Made by a program: the position numbers and the translations under genes
Part shown: one piece after another, positions 54,933 through 62,256 of the stretch
Layout: each line of letters begins with the position of its first letter
How positions within the stretch are numbered: position 1 is the first letter of the stretch
Source: Aphodosoma sp045126975
GTDB taxonomy: Bacteria > Bacteroidota > Bacteroidia > Bacteroidales > Paludibacteraceae
Direction: 5' to 3'
DNA length: 64,000 bases
NCBI GenBank assembly: GCA_045126975.1
Contig: JBGVPL010000027.1
Span: 1-64,000, forward strand
Notes under the pieces: generated by a model
The model's database searches: none
What the model saw: the letters and a program-made list of their open reading frames with translations, nothing else
What the model was told of the DNA's origin: nothing

Positions 54933-55952
54933 ATGCAAAACGTATTTGTATATCTCGAAATAGAAGATGGTCAAGTGGCTGAGGTCAGTCTTGAACTTTT
55001 GACAAAAGGTCGCACTTTGGCTAATGAATTGGGTTGTCAGTTGGAGGCTATTGCCATCGGTTATGGTCTTGACACTGTAGGCGAGCAAGTATTTCCTTAC
55101 GGCGTTGATCGTTTGACTATTGCCGAAGACCCACGATTGAAATATTACACAACTCTCCCTCACACAAGCATAGTTGTTAACCTTTTCAAAGAAGAACAAC
55201 CTCAAATCGCACTTATGGGTGCTACTTCGGTTGGTCGCGACCTTGGTCCACGTGTATCGTCTTCGTTGTTTAGCGGTTTGACTGCCGACTGTACTATGCT
55301 CGAAATCGGTGAGTTCGAAGACAAGAAAAACGACAAAAAATACGATAATCTTCTTTATCAAATTCGTCCAGCGTTCGGTGGTAACATTGTGGCTACTATT
55401 GTAAACCCAGAGTGCCGTCCTCAAATGGCAACTGTGCGCGAGGGTGTGATGAAAAAACAAATTTTCGATGCTAACTATAAAGGCGAAATTCGTCGTCTTG
55501 AAGTATCGAAATATGTGAGCGATGAGGATTTCGTAGTAGAAGTTATCGAACGCCACATGGAAAAATCAAAATTGAATATCAAAGGTTCGCCTATCATCGT
55601 AGCTGGTGGTTATGGTATGGGTAGTGCCGAAGGATTCAATATCCTTTATGATTTGGCTAACGTGCTTGGTGGCGAGGTAGGTGCTTCGCGTGCTGCTGTC
55701 GATGCAGGCTTCTGCGAACACGAACGCCAAATCGGTCAAACTGGTGTTACTGTGCGCCCTAAACTCTACATCGCATGTGGTATCTCGGGTCAAATCCAAC
55801 ACATTGCTGGTATGCAAGATAGCTCTATCATCATTGCAATCAACAACGACCCACACGCACCTATCAACACTATTGCCGACTATGTAATCACTGGCAACGT
55901 AGAAGATGTAGTGCCAAAATTGATCAAATACTACAAAGCAAACACAAAATAA
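54933..55952 (+). CDS. etfA: electron transfer flavoprotein, alpha subunit
   Basis: A protein of about 339 residues. I start at the ATG at 54933 (MQNVFVYLEIEDGQVAEVSLELL), which matches EtfA N-termini; the 17 codons before it are Lys/Asn text from the AT-rich gap. The C-terminal FAD domain is clear: VAGGYGMGSAEGFNILYDLANVLGGEVGASRAAVDAGF, RQIGQTGVTVRPKLYIACGISGQIQHIAGM (read in halves) and NNDPHAPINTIADYVITGNVEDVVPKL. It follows etfB in the same operon and is followed by a heptamer pair and the dehydrogenase. Confidence 0.94.
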   Translation: MQNVFVYLEIEDGQVAEVSLELLTKGRTLANELGCQLEAIAIGYGLDTVGEQVFPYGVDRLTIAEDPRLKYYTTLPHTSIVVNLFKEEQPQIALMGATSVGRDLGPRVSSSLFSGLTADCTMLEIGEFEDKKNDKKYDNLLYQIRPAFGGNIVATIVNPECRPQMATVREGVMKKQIFDANYKGEIRRLEVSKYVSDEDFVVEVIERHMEKSKLNIKGSPIIVAGGYGMGSAEGFNILYDLANVLGGEVGASRAAVDAGFCEHERQIGQTGVTVRPKLYIACGISGQIQHIAGMQDSSIIIAINNDPHAPINTIADYVITGNVEDVVPKLIKYYKANTK

Positions 55953-55953
55953 A

Positions 55954-56048
55954 AGTGTAGAGTATAGAGTGTAGAGTATAGAGAGCTATGTAGCACTTGA
56001 TATTATACACTGAATATTCAACACTAAACACTATACACTAAACACTAA
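55954..56048. repeat. inverted pair of heptamer arrays
   Basis: Units AGTGTAG, AGTATAG, AGTGTAG, AGTATAG (55954-55981) face ACACTGA, ATATTCA, ACACTAA, ACACTAT, ACACTAA, ACACTAA (56007-56048). It starts 2 bases after the etfA stop and ends 12 bases before the dehydrogenase ATG. Confidence 0.88.
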
Positions 56049-56059
56049 TCATTACAACA

Positions 56060-57763
56060 ATGAATTTATATAAAGAAAATCCGGCACTTAAATTCCAACT
56101 TGGTCACCCATTGATGGAAAAAATCGTTGCGCTCAAAGAGCAAAACTTTGCCGATAAAGATAAATATGATTATGCACCACAAGATTTTGAAGATGCTATC
56201 GACTCTTACGACCGTATCCTCGAAATCGTGGGCGAAATCTGTGGCGATATTATCGCTCCTAATGCTGAAAGTGTTGACCATGAGGGTCCTCAAGTAATCA
56301 ACAATCGCGTGAAATATGCTCGTGGCACACAAGAAAATCATGATGCGCTTGCCAAAGCAGGTCTTTATGGTATGTCTTTGCCTCGTCAATATGGTGGTCT
56401 CAACTTCTCAATGGTGCCATACGTGATGGCAGCCGAATTGGTGAGCCAAGCCGATGCTGGTTTTGCTAATATTTGGGGTTTGCAAGACTGTGCTGAGACT
56501 ATTGCCGAATTCGCTTCTGAGGAAATCAAAGCCGAGTTCCTCCCACGCGTTTGCGCTGGCGAAACTTGCTCTATGGACCTCACCGAACCTGATGCAGGTT
56601 CTGACCTTCAAGCCGTTCAACTCAAAGCTACTTTCAACGAAGAGGACCAAACTTGGTATCTCAACGGCGTGAAACGCTTTATCACTAACGGTGATGCACA
56701 AATCAAACTCGTTCTTGCTCGCTCTGAAGAGGGCACTAACGATGGTCGTGGTCTCTCTTATTTCGTTTGTGACAACAAACACGACGATCGCATCAAAGTG
56801 CGTCGTATCGAAAATAAACTTGGTATCAAAGGCTCGCCTACATGCGAACTTGTGTTCACCAATGCTCCAGCCAAATTGGTAGGTACTCGCCGTATGGGTC
56901 TTATCAAATATGTGATGTCGTTGATGAATGGCGCACGTCTTGGCGTAGGTGCTCAATCAGTTGGTCTTTCGGCTGCAGCTTACAAAGAGGCTTTGGCTTA
57001 CGCAAAAGACCGTCGTCAATTCGGCAAAGCTATCATCGAATTCCCTGCTGTGTTCGAAATGGTGGCAATGATTAAAGCCAAACTCGATGCTTCTCGCGCT
57101 ATTCTCTACGAATGCACACGTTTTGTGGATGTCTACAAAGCATACGAGGCAATCGAAGCTACTCGCAAACTTACTCCAGAAGAAAAAGCAGATTATAAAG
57201 AGTTTCAACGTTTGGCAGATGCATTCACTCCAATGCTCAAAATGTTCTCTTCTGAGTTCGCTAACCAAAATGCTTACGACTGTATCCAAGTGCATGGTGG
57301 TTCAGGTTTCATGAAAGACTATGCTTGCGAACGCCTCTATCGCGATGCTCGTATCCTCACTATCTACGAAGGTACATCGCAACTCCAAACCGTAGCAGCT
57401 ATTCGCCACGTCACAACAGGTGGCTATCTCAAACAAATCCGCGCGTATGAGAATATGGAAATCAACCCAATCTATAATCCAATTCGCGCTCGTTTGATTG
57501 CTATGACTGAGAAATACGAGGCTATTGTCAATGCAGTAGTAGAGACTAAAAACCAAGAATATCTCGATTTCGTAGCACGTCGTTTGGTCGAAATGGCAGG
57601 TCATATCATTATGACATACCTCCTTATTATTGATGCAACACGTGATGAACAGTTCCGTACATCAGCCGAAGTATATATTAACTATGCCGAAGCTGAAGTC
57701 AACAAACATCACTCATTCATTACAAACTTCAATATCGATGATATCGAACTTTACAAAGCATAA
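56060..57763 (+). CDS. acyl-CoA dehydrogenase, long form
   Basis: A 567-residue flavoenzyme that oxidises (or reduces) acyl-CoA with EtfAB. It has the FAD loop CSMDLTEPDAGSDLQAV, GVKRFITNGDAQIKLVLAR, NKLGIKGSPTCELVFTNAPAKLVG, RRQFGKAIIEFPAVF, QVHGGSGFMKDYACERLYRDARILTIYEGTSQLQ (split for reading) with the Glu of IYEGT in the catalytic place, and a C-terminal extension (about 440-567) that the 380-residue forms lack. Third gene of the etf operon, separated from etfA by a heptamer pair; a strong terminator follows. The acyl chain length is not shown by the sequence. Confidence 0.92.
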   Translation: MNLYKENPALKFQLGHPLMEKIVALKEQNFADKDKYDYAPQDFEDAIDSYDRILEIVGEICGDIIAPNAESVDHEGPQVINNRVKYARGTQENHDALAKAGLYGMSLPRQYGGLNFSMVPYVMAAELVSQADAGFANIWGLQDCAETIAEFASEEIKAEFLPRVCAGETCSMDLTEPDAGSDLQAVQLKATFNEEDQTWYLNGVKRFITNGDAQIKLVLARSEEGTNDGRGLSYFVCDNKHDDRIKVRRIENKLGIKGSPTCELVFTNAPAKLVGTRRMGLIKYVMSLMNGARLGVGAQSVGLSAAAYKEALAYAKDRRQFGKAIIEFPAVFEMVAMIKAKLDASRAILYECTRFVDVYKAYEAIEATRKLTPEEKADYKEFQRLADAFTPMLKMFSSEFANQNAYDCIQVHGGSGFMKDYACERLYRDARILTIYEGTSQLQTVAAIRHVTTGGYLKQIRAYENMEINPIYNPIRARLIAMTEKYEAIVNAVVETKNQEYLDFVARRLVEMAGHIIMTYLLIIDATRDEQFRTSAEVYINYAEAEVNKHHSFITNFNIDDIELYKA

Positions 57764-57784
57764 TTTTTCTGATTATTATAGATA

Positions 57785-57822
57785 AAATACAGACAACCGA
57801 ATTGAGTTGTCTGTATTTTTTT
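57785..57822 (+). terminator. terminator of the etf operon
   Basis: AAATACAGACAAC and GTTGTCTGTATTT are perfect inverse complements, followed by a T run. Confidence 0.9.
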
Positions 57823-57914
57823 GTACTAATATGCCACTTTGAACAAGATGCAAGTAAAAAATATTAAAAATTATTAAGTAAAGAATGAAAGGTAGCTTAA
57901 AAATTAGAAATTAC

Positions 57915-57945
57915 TTGCAAACTGATTAAAAATTTTGTATCTTTG
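57915..57945 (+). promoter_or_regulatory. promoter of the lipoprotein-cutC operon
   Basis: TTG (57915-57917), 20 bases, TATCTTTG (57938-57945), 29 bases before the ATG. Confidence 0.7.
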
Positions 57946-57974
57946 CAAAGATAATAATTAAAATACCTCTGATT

Positions 57975-58451
57975 ATGAAAAAACTTTTATCCGTTTTCGT
58001 TGTTTGCTGTCTATTGGCTATGAGTTGCAATAATAACAAGCAGACTATCAATTCTAAAGATTTGCAAGGACGTTATGAAATAGATTTTTCTGAGGCTTTG
58101 GCTCAGTTTACCGATGATGAGGATAATGGATTTGCTGTAGCGTTTGCAGCTATCTTGTTGTCGCAAATGGAGTTAACTATGCAATTCGATGACGATAAGT
58201 TGATTATTGATGGTAGCGACGCTGTTAGTAGCTTGATAAACGCTTTTGCCGATGAGGACGAACGAATGCCTTATGTGATTGATTATAATATTGTAAATGA
58301 TTCAGTGCTTTGTACTCGTGAAAATGCTAATGCCGAATTTCAAGAAATTGGCGTATTGCGCAAAGTGAGCGAATCGTTTGATTATTTGCAATTCGTGACA
58401 AGAAACGACGATGGTGAAGAGATAGTGTTGACTATGAGAAAAAAAATATAA
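57975..58451 (+). CDS. small lipoprotein of unknown function
   Basis: A 158-residue protein with signal peptide MKKLLSVFVVCCLLAMSC (lipobox AMSC). The mature part is acidic (FTDDEDNG, DDDKLIIDGSD, DEDERMPYV) and looks like a single beta-rich domain (LQGRYEIDFSEAL; LTMQFDDDKLIIDG; YLQFVTRNDDGEEIVL), similar in layout to lipocalin-like small lipoproteins of Bacteroidota. No enzyme motif. The next gene, cutC, begins about 7 bases later. Confidence 0.75.
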   Translation: MKKLLSVFVVCCLLAMSCNNNKQTINSKDLQGRYEIDFSEALAQFTDDEDNGFAVAFAAILLSQMELTMQFDDDKLIIDGSDAVSSLINAFADEDERMPYVIDYNIVNDSVLCTRENANAEFQEIGVLRKVSESFDYLQFVTRNDDGEEIVLTMRKKI

Positions 58452-58458
58452 TGTGATT

Positions 58459-59208
58459 ATGTATAAATTCGAAATTTGTGCTAACTCTGTAGAGAGTTGT
58501 GTGGAGGCTCAGCGAGGTGGAGCAGATAGGGTAGAGTTGTGTGCTGGTATCCCTGAAGGTGGTACTACACCATCGTATGGCGACATTATAGTGGCTCGCA
58601 AAGTATTGGATACTACTAAATTGCATGTGATTATTCGTCCGCGAGGTGGGGATTTTCTTTATTCGGATTTGGAGAAAGAGATTATGCTTGAGGATGTGCG
58701 CATGGCTCGTCAATTGGGTGTGGATGGCGTGGTGTTTGGGGCGTTGTTGCCTAATGGCGATATTGACATGGAGTTTATGCAACAGTTGATGGCTGAAAGC
58801 GAGGGAATGTCGGTGACGTTTCATCGTGCATTTGATGTGTGTCGCGACCCATTTAAGGCATTGGAGCAGATAATAGAGTTGGGTTGTGATAGGATACTCA
58901 CTTCAGGGCAAATGCCTAAGGCAGAGGAGGGTGTTGACCTTTTGAAGCAATTAGTGGATAAGGCTGGAGATAGAATAATTATAATGCCAGGATGTGGAGT
59001 GAATGTCGGTAATATTTATCAAATTGCCCAAGCGACAGGGGCGAAGGAGTTTCATTTTTCGGCTCGCTCGAAACGAGAGAGTGGTATGGAGTTTCGTCGG
59101 TCGCGAGTGTCGATGGGGGGAATAGTAACGATTGATGAGTATAGTAGGGATGTAACGGATGTGGTGAAAGTTGCGGAGACGATATTACAGATTACAGATA
59201 ATAGATAA
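58459..59208 (+). CDS. cutC: CutC-family protein
   Basis: A 249-residue TIM-barrel protein of the CutC family, once linked to copper handling, though that role is disputed. It has FEICANSVESCVEAQRGGADRVELCAG, PRGGDFLYSDLEKEIMLEDV, GVVFGALLPNGDIDMEFM, VTFHRAFDVCRDP and RILTSGQMPKAEEGVDLLKQ (each seen as a separate segment). I prefer the ATG at 58459 (MYKFEIC) over a GTG two codons upstream. It overlaps no neighbour and ends before a bidirectional terminator. Confidence 0.92.
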   Translation: MYKFEICANSVESCVEAQRGGADRVELCAGIPEGGTTPSYGDIIVARKVLDTTKLHVIIRPRGGDFLYSDLEKEIMLEDVRMARQLGVDGVVFGALLPNGDIDMEFMQQLMAESEGMSVTFHRAFDVCRDPFKALEQIIELGCDRILTSGQMPKAEEGVDLLKQLVDKAGDRIIIMPGCGVNVGNIYQIAQATGAKEFHFSARSKRESGMEFRRSRVSMGGIVTIDEYSRDVTDVVKVAETILQITDNR

Positions 59209-59232
59209 TAGGTTAGAGAGAGTATATATAAT

Positions 59233-59280
59233 AACCGGAAAGTCTGGTGGAGGCCAGATTTTCCGGTTGTTTTGTTTTTA
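59233..59280. terminator. bidirectional terminator
   Basis: AACCGGAAAGTCTGG and CCAGATTTTCCGGTT pair with one mismatch around TGGAGG, followed by TGTTTTGTTTTT; it lies between convergent cutC and the transglutaminase gene. Confidence 0.85.
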
Positions 59281-59311
59281 TAAGAATAAAATTATATTAT
59301 TCTGTTGTGAT

Positions 59312-62113
59312 TTAATTTTCGAGTTGGTGGATGGTTTTGATGAGTTGTTCGCCGAGTCCGATTGTGTAGCCTTGTGAGCAGAATACTACGCGATTGAAGG
59401 TGTCGGCGATGATGAATATTGGTAGTATTTCGGCATTTTGTAGTTTCATTTCGCGTACGATTTGCGATTGAATTGAGCCGTCGATGTCGATACCACAATG
59501 AAGGTTTTGTAAACCCCTTCCCCCTTCGGGTACTCCCTCTAAAACAGGGGGAGAATATTTGAGAGTTGAGAGGAGGTCGCTTGAGAATGTTTTTTGTGCG
59601 GCATTGGCATTAGGAGAGAGTAGGATTACGGAGCGTCCCCATTCATTTAGTTGATCGGTTACGCTGATAATGTCGCGTAGAGCATGGTTGGTTGGCTCGT
59701 CGCCATTGCCTATAATACCGATGATGTAATAGCCACGACCTGTGGTTGAGAGAATTGAGAGTTGAGAGTTGAGAGTTGAGAGACCCCTTCCCCCTTCGGG
59801 TACTCCCCCTAAAACAGGGGGAGAATTTAATACATATGGTTGGTAGAGCGATTCGGAGTTGAATGAGCCGATTACTTGTACTTGGTCGGTGCTTTGGCGC
59901 ATAACGAGTTCGGTAGTGGTGGTTTGATTTTCTTCGATAGTGAAGAAGTTCATTTCGGCTAATACACCACCATTGGCAAGGCGAGAGCCTGTTACCATGA
60001 GGTAGTTGCCACAGTCGAGGTTAGTGCCGTCTTTGAGGAGGTTGCTCCATGCTGCACCTTGTTCCATACCACTTTCGCCTTCGTCGTAGTTGAGGAGTTG
60101 GAGTTGGGCATTGTCGTCGATTTTTGATATAGAGAAGTGGTAGTAGTATTTAGGGTCGGATTGTGTTTTTGTAGGTTCGAAGGTGGCAACGAGTGTGCCT
60201 TGTGGGGTTGTGATTTGCTCTTCTGATTCAAAGTTAATATCAGTAGTAATTATTTTGTGTTTGTTACTTATTGGATCTACTAATTGTACTTTGCCTGTAA
60301 CTTCGTCGATGCGGGCAGGGATGTCGAGTGATCGAGCGAGGGCAACGAAGAATATGTCGCGACTGCGAGCATCGGCAGTGCGAGCTTTCCACACACCCAT
60401 AGGTTGGATTGGAGCACCGCCGAGGTTGCATTGTGGGTCAATTTTGATGTTTTTGCGCACCCAATCTACGAGTAGCATAGGGTCGTTGAGATACTTTTCA
60501 CGATCTTCTTGGCTGATTTCGTTACGGAAGAAAGAGCGGTAAGGAGTTAGCATTTCGTTAGCTACGCGAGGGTTGCGGATGTAGCGTGAAATGCATGTGT
60601 ATGAAGCAGGTTGGCGACTAGCAATGCTATCAAAGAATTCGAAATGATTGTTGATTACTTCAGTTGTTATGTCGCGTAGGTCTTTTGCTGAAAGGTTTAG
60701 TAAGAAGTCTGCTTTGTCTCCTATTTCGATGCCATCAATGCGTTCTAGGAATTCAAGGATTGTGGCATGGTTGCCTCGTGAGGCTACAAGAATACGGGCT
60801 ATGTCGTAAGGTTCTTCGATATACTTATATTCTTGGGAATCAACATAGGTGCGGGCTTCTGTTTCGTCGAACATGGTTGCGATGTAGGCGTTGCGGATTG
60901 AGTCTTCGTAGGCAAAGCGTCGGTTGTTTTCGGCACGTTGTTCTTCTGTTACTTTTGGGAGGTTAGCCCATTCGCTTGGCGGAATGATGTCGAGTTGTTC
61001 GGTGTAGGTTTCGCCAGGAGTGCGGTTGAGAACGATATCAATTATGGAGTCTTTGCCGAAAGAGAGTTTACGGTAACCGAATTTGCCGTTGTGGGTTGCC
61101 CATACGAGCATGTCGCCATTGCCTGTGGTGAGGAATGTGGTGCCATTGGCATCGGTTGTTTTGCGTGCTACGGTGTAGAATTCGGCATAGTTGTAGAGCT
61201 TAAATTCTACTGTAGCACCTTCTATTTTGTTGCTATCTTGGTCGAGGACACGTACTTCGGCACGTGAGCAAGGGGCGTAGTTGTCGATTACGTTGATTTC
61301 GGTGAATAGTGGAGTACGTTGCATAACTTCCTCAGGACCATCGTATTTGCCAAATACTTTGGTGTGCATAAGCATTCCGCGCGATGCAGGTGCGTTGAAC
61401 CAACCGAGGTTGAGTACAGGTTCGGGTTCGCAAGCACCGAGGAAGTACCATTTTCCATCGACCCATGCTTCGACCCAAGCGTGATTGTCGTCGGTATGTG
61501 CCCAGCGTGGAGTGTAAACTTGGCGTGCAGGGATGCCTACTGAGCGGAGAGCTGCAACGAGGAAAGTGGATTCTTCGCCACAACGAGCGTATGCGGTTTT
61601 GATAGATGCGAGAGGAGAGCTGGTGCGAGAGTCAGATGGGGTGTAGGTTACGTATTCGTGGCACCAGTGGTTGACTTCGAGGACTGCATCGTAGAGAGAG
61701 AGGTGCTGGATGCGAGGTTTGAGTTCGTTGTAGAATACCCAACGAGAAGAGTCGAGGTTTTCGTTATTGACGCGAACAGGGAGCACGAAGTGGCGGAATT
61801 CGCGGTCGGGGATGATTTTTCCCCAAGGCATTTCGGCGCGTGCTTGAAGGGATGTTTGTACGTTTTTCAAGAAGAAATCGCCGTCGTAGCATGCTATATC
61901 GCCGAGAGGCATATAGGCGTAGAGGAACGTGAGAGCGTCGCGCTCGTCGTTGGTAAGTCGTTGATTGAAAATAGAGTAGAGCTTGTCGTTGTTGAGAGAG
62001 GCACGACGAGAGTTGAAGTCGTTGCGGACTTCGTTAGAGAGATTTGGGTTGCCGCAAGAGGCAAAAGCCATAGAGATGATGAGGGCAGTGGCGAGGTGGA
62101 TAATAGATTTCAT
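59312..62113 (-). CDS. transglutaminase lipoprotein with two repeat insertions
   Basis: A 933-residue lipoprotein (signal MKSIIHLATALIISMAFASC, lipobox FASC). The first transglutaminase core (about 145-240) has Cys178 in ARCGEESTFLVAALRSVG, His211 in NHAWVEAW and an acidic GACEPEP. A carboxypeptidase-regulatory-like beta domain follows (VRVLDQDSNKIEGATVEF), then a second core-like segment without its own catalytic Cys (about 600-640; ARSRDIFFVALARSLDIPARI), and a C-terminal thioredoxin-like region (about 750-933; GRGYYIIGIIGNG, AEILPIFIIAD). Two insertions, about residues 763-789 and 848-868, read SPPVLGGVPEGGRG and SPPVLEGVPEGGRG plus NSQLSTL-like text and come from the GC-rich hairpin repeat and heptamers. 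They interrupt only the C-terminal region. Confidence 0.85.
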   Translation of the reverse strand: MKSIIHLATALIISMAFASCGNPNLSNEVRNDFNSRRASLNNDKLYSIFNQRLTNDERDALTFLYAYMPLGDIACYDGDFFLKNVQTSLQARAEMPWGKIIPDREFRHFVLPVRVNNENLDSSRWVFYNELKPRIQHLSLYDAVLEVNHWCHEYVTYTPSDSRTSSPLASIKTAYARCGEESTFLVAALRSVGIPARQVYTPRWAHTDDNHAWVEAWVDGKWYFLGACEPEPVLNLGWFNAPASRGMLMHTKVFGKYDGPEEVMQRTPLFTEINVIDNYAPCSRAEVRVLDQDSNKIEGATVEFKLYNYAEFYTVARKTTDANGTTFLTTGNGDMLVWATHNGKFGYRKLSFGKDSIIDIVLNRTPGETYTEQLDIIPPSEWANLPKVTEEQRAENNRRFAYEDSIRNAYIATMFDETEARTYVDSQEYKYIEEPYDIARILVASRGNHATILEFLERIDGIEIGDKADFLLNLSAKDLRDITTEVINNHFEFFDSIASRQPASYTCISRYIRNPRVANEMLTPYRSFFRNEISQEDREKYLNDPMLLVDWVRKNIKIDPQCNLGGAPIQPMGVWKARTADARSRDIFFVALARSLDIPARIDEVTGKVQLVDPISNKHKIITTDINFESEEQITTPQGTLVATFEPTKTQSDPKYYYHFSISKIDDNAQLQLLNYDEGESGMEQGAAWSNLLKDGTNLDCGNYLMVTGSRLANGGVLAEMNFFTIEENQTTTTELVMRQSTDQVQVIGSFNSESLYQPYVLNSPPVLGGVPEGGRGLSTLNSQLSILSTTGRGYYIIGIIGNGDEPTNHALRDIISVTDQLNEWGRSVILLSPNANAAQKTFSSDLLSTLKYSPPVLEGVPEGGRGLQNLHCGIDIDGSIQSQIVREMKLQNAEILPIFIIADTFNRVVFCSQGYTIGLGEQLIKTIHQLEN
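59511..59573. repeat. in-frame GC-rich element and heptamers, copy near the C-terminus
   Basis: Element 59511-59560 with CCCTTCGGG and CCCTCTAAAACAGGGGG hairpins, then GAGAGTTGAGAGG (59561-59573). On the coding strand it reads LSTLKYSPPVLEGVPEGGRG without a stop. Confidence 0.9.
59747..59828. repeat. in-frame GC-rich element and heptamers, second copy
   Basis: Heptamers TTGAGAG (four units, 59747-59783) join the element 59784-59828 (CCCTTCGGG and CCCCCTAAAACAGGGGG hairpins). It reads SPPVLGGVPEGGRGLSTLNS and onward in frame. The two copies in this gene differ at only a few bases. Confidence 0.9.
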
Positions 62114-62148
62114 AATTTTAAGGTTATTCTTAAGTTTTGTTATGTCTG

Positions 62149-62156
62149 CAAAGTTA
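62149..62156 (-). promoter_or_regulatory. -7 element of the transglutaminase lipoprotein gene
   Basis: Minus strand TAACTTTGCA, 36 bases before the ATG at 62113. Confidence 0.6.
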
Positions 62157-62190
62157 TGAATTTTTATTGTTATAGCAAAATTTTATAGTG

Positions 62191-62221
62191 TTGTATATGT
62201 GAAAAAAAAATATTAAATTTG
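62191..62221 (+). promoter_or_regulatory. promoter of the metallophosphatase gene
   Basis: TTG (62191-62193), 20 bases, TAAATTTG (62214-62221), 36 bases before the ATG at 62257; divergent from the transglutaminase promoter. Confidence 0.65.
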
Positions 62222-62256
62222 CAAGATTGTATGTTGAATGTAAAAAAATATATATA

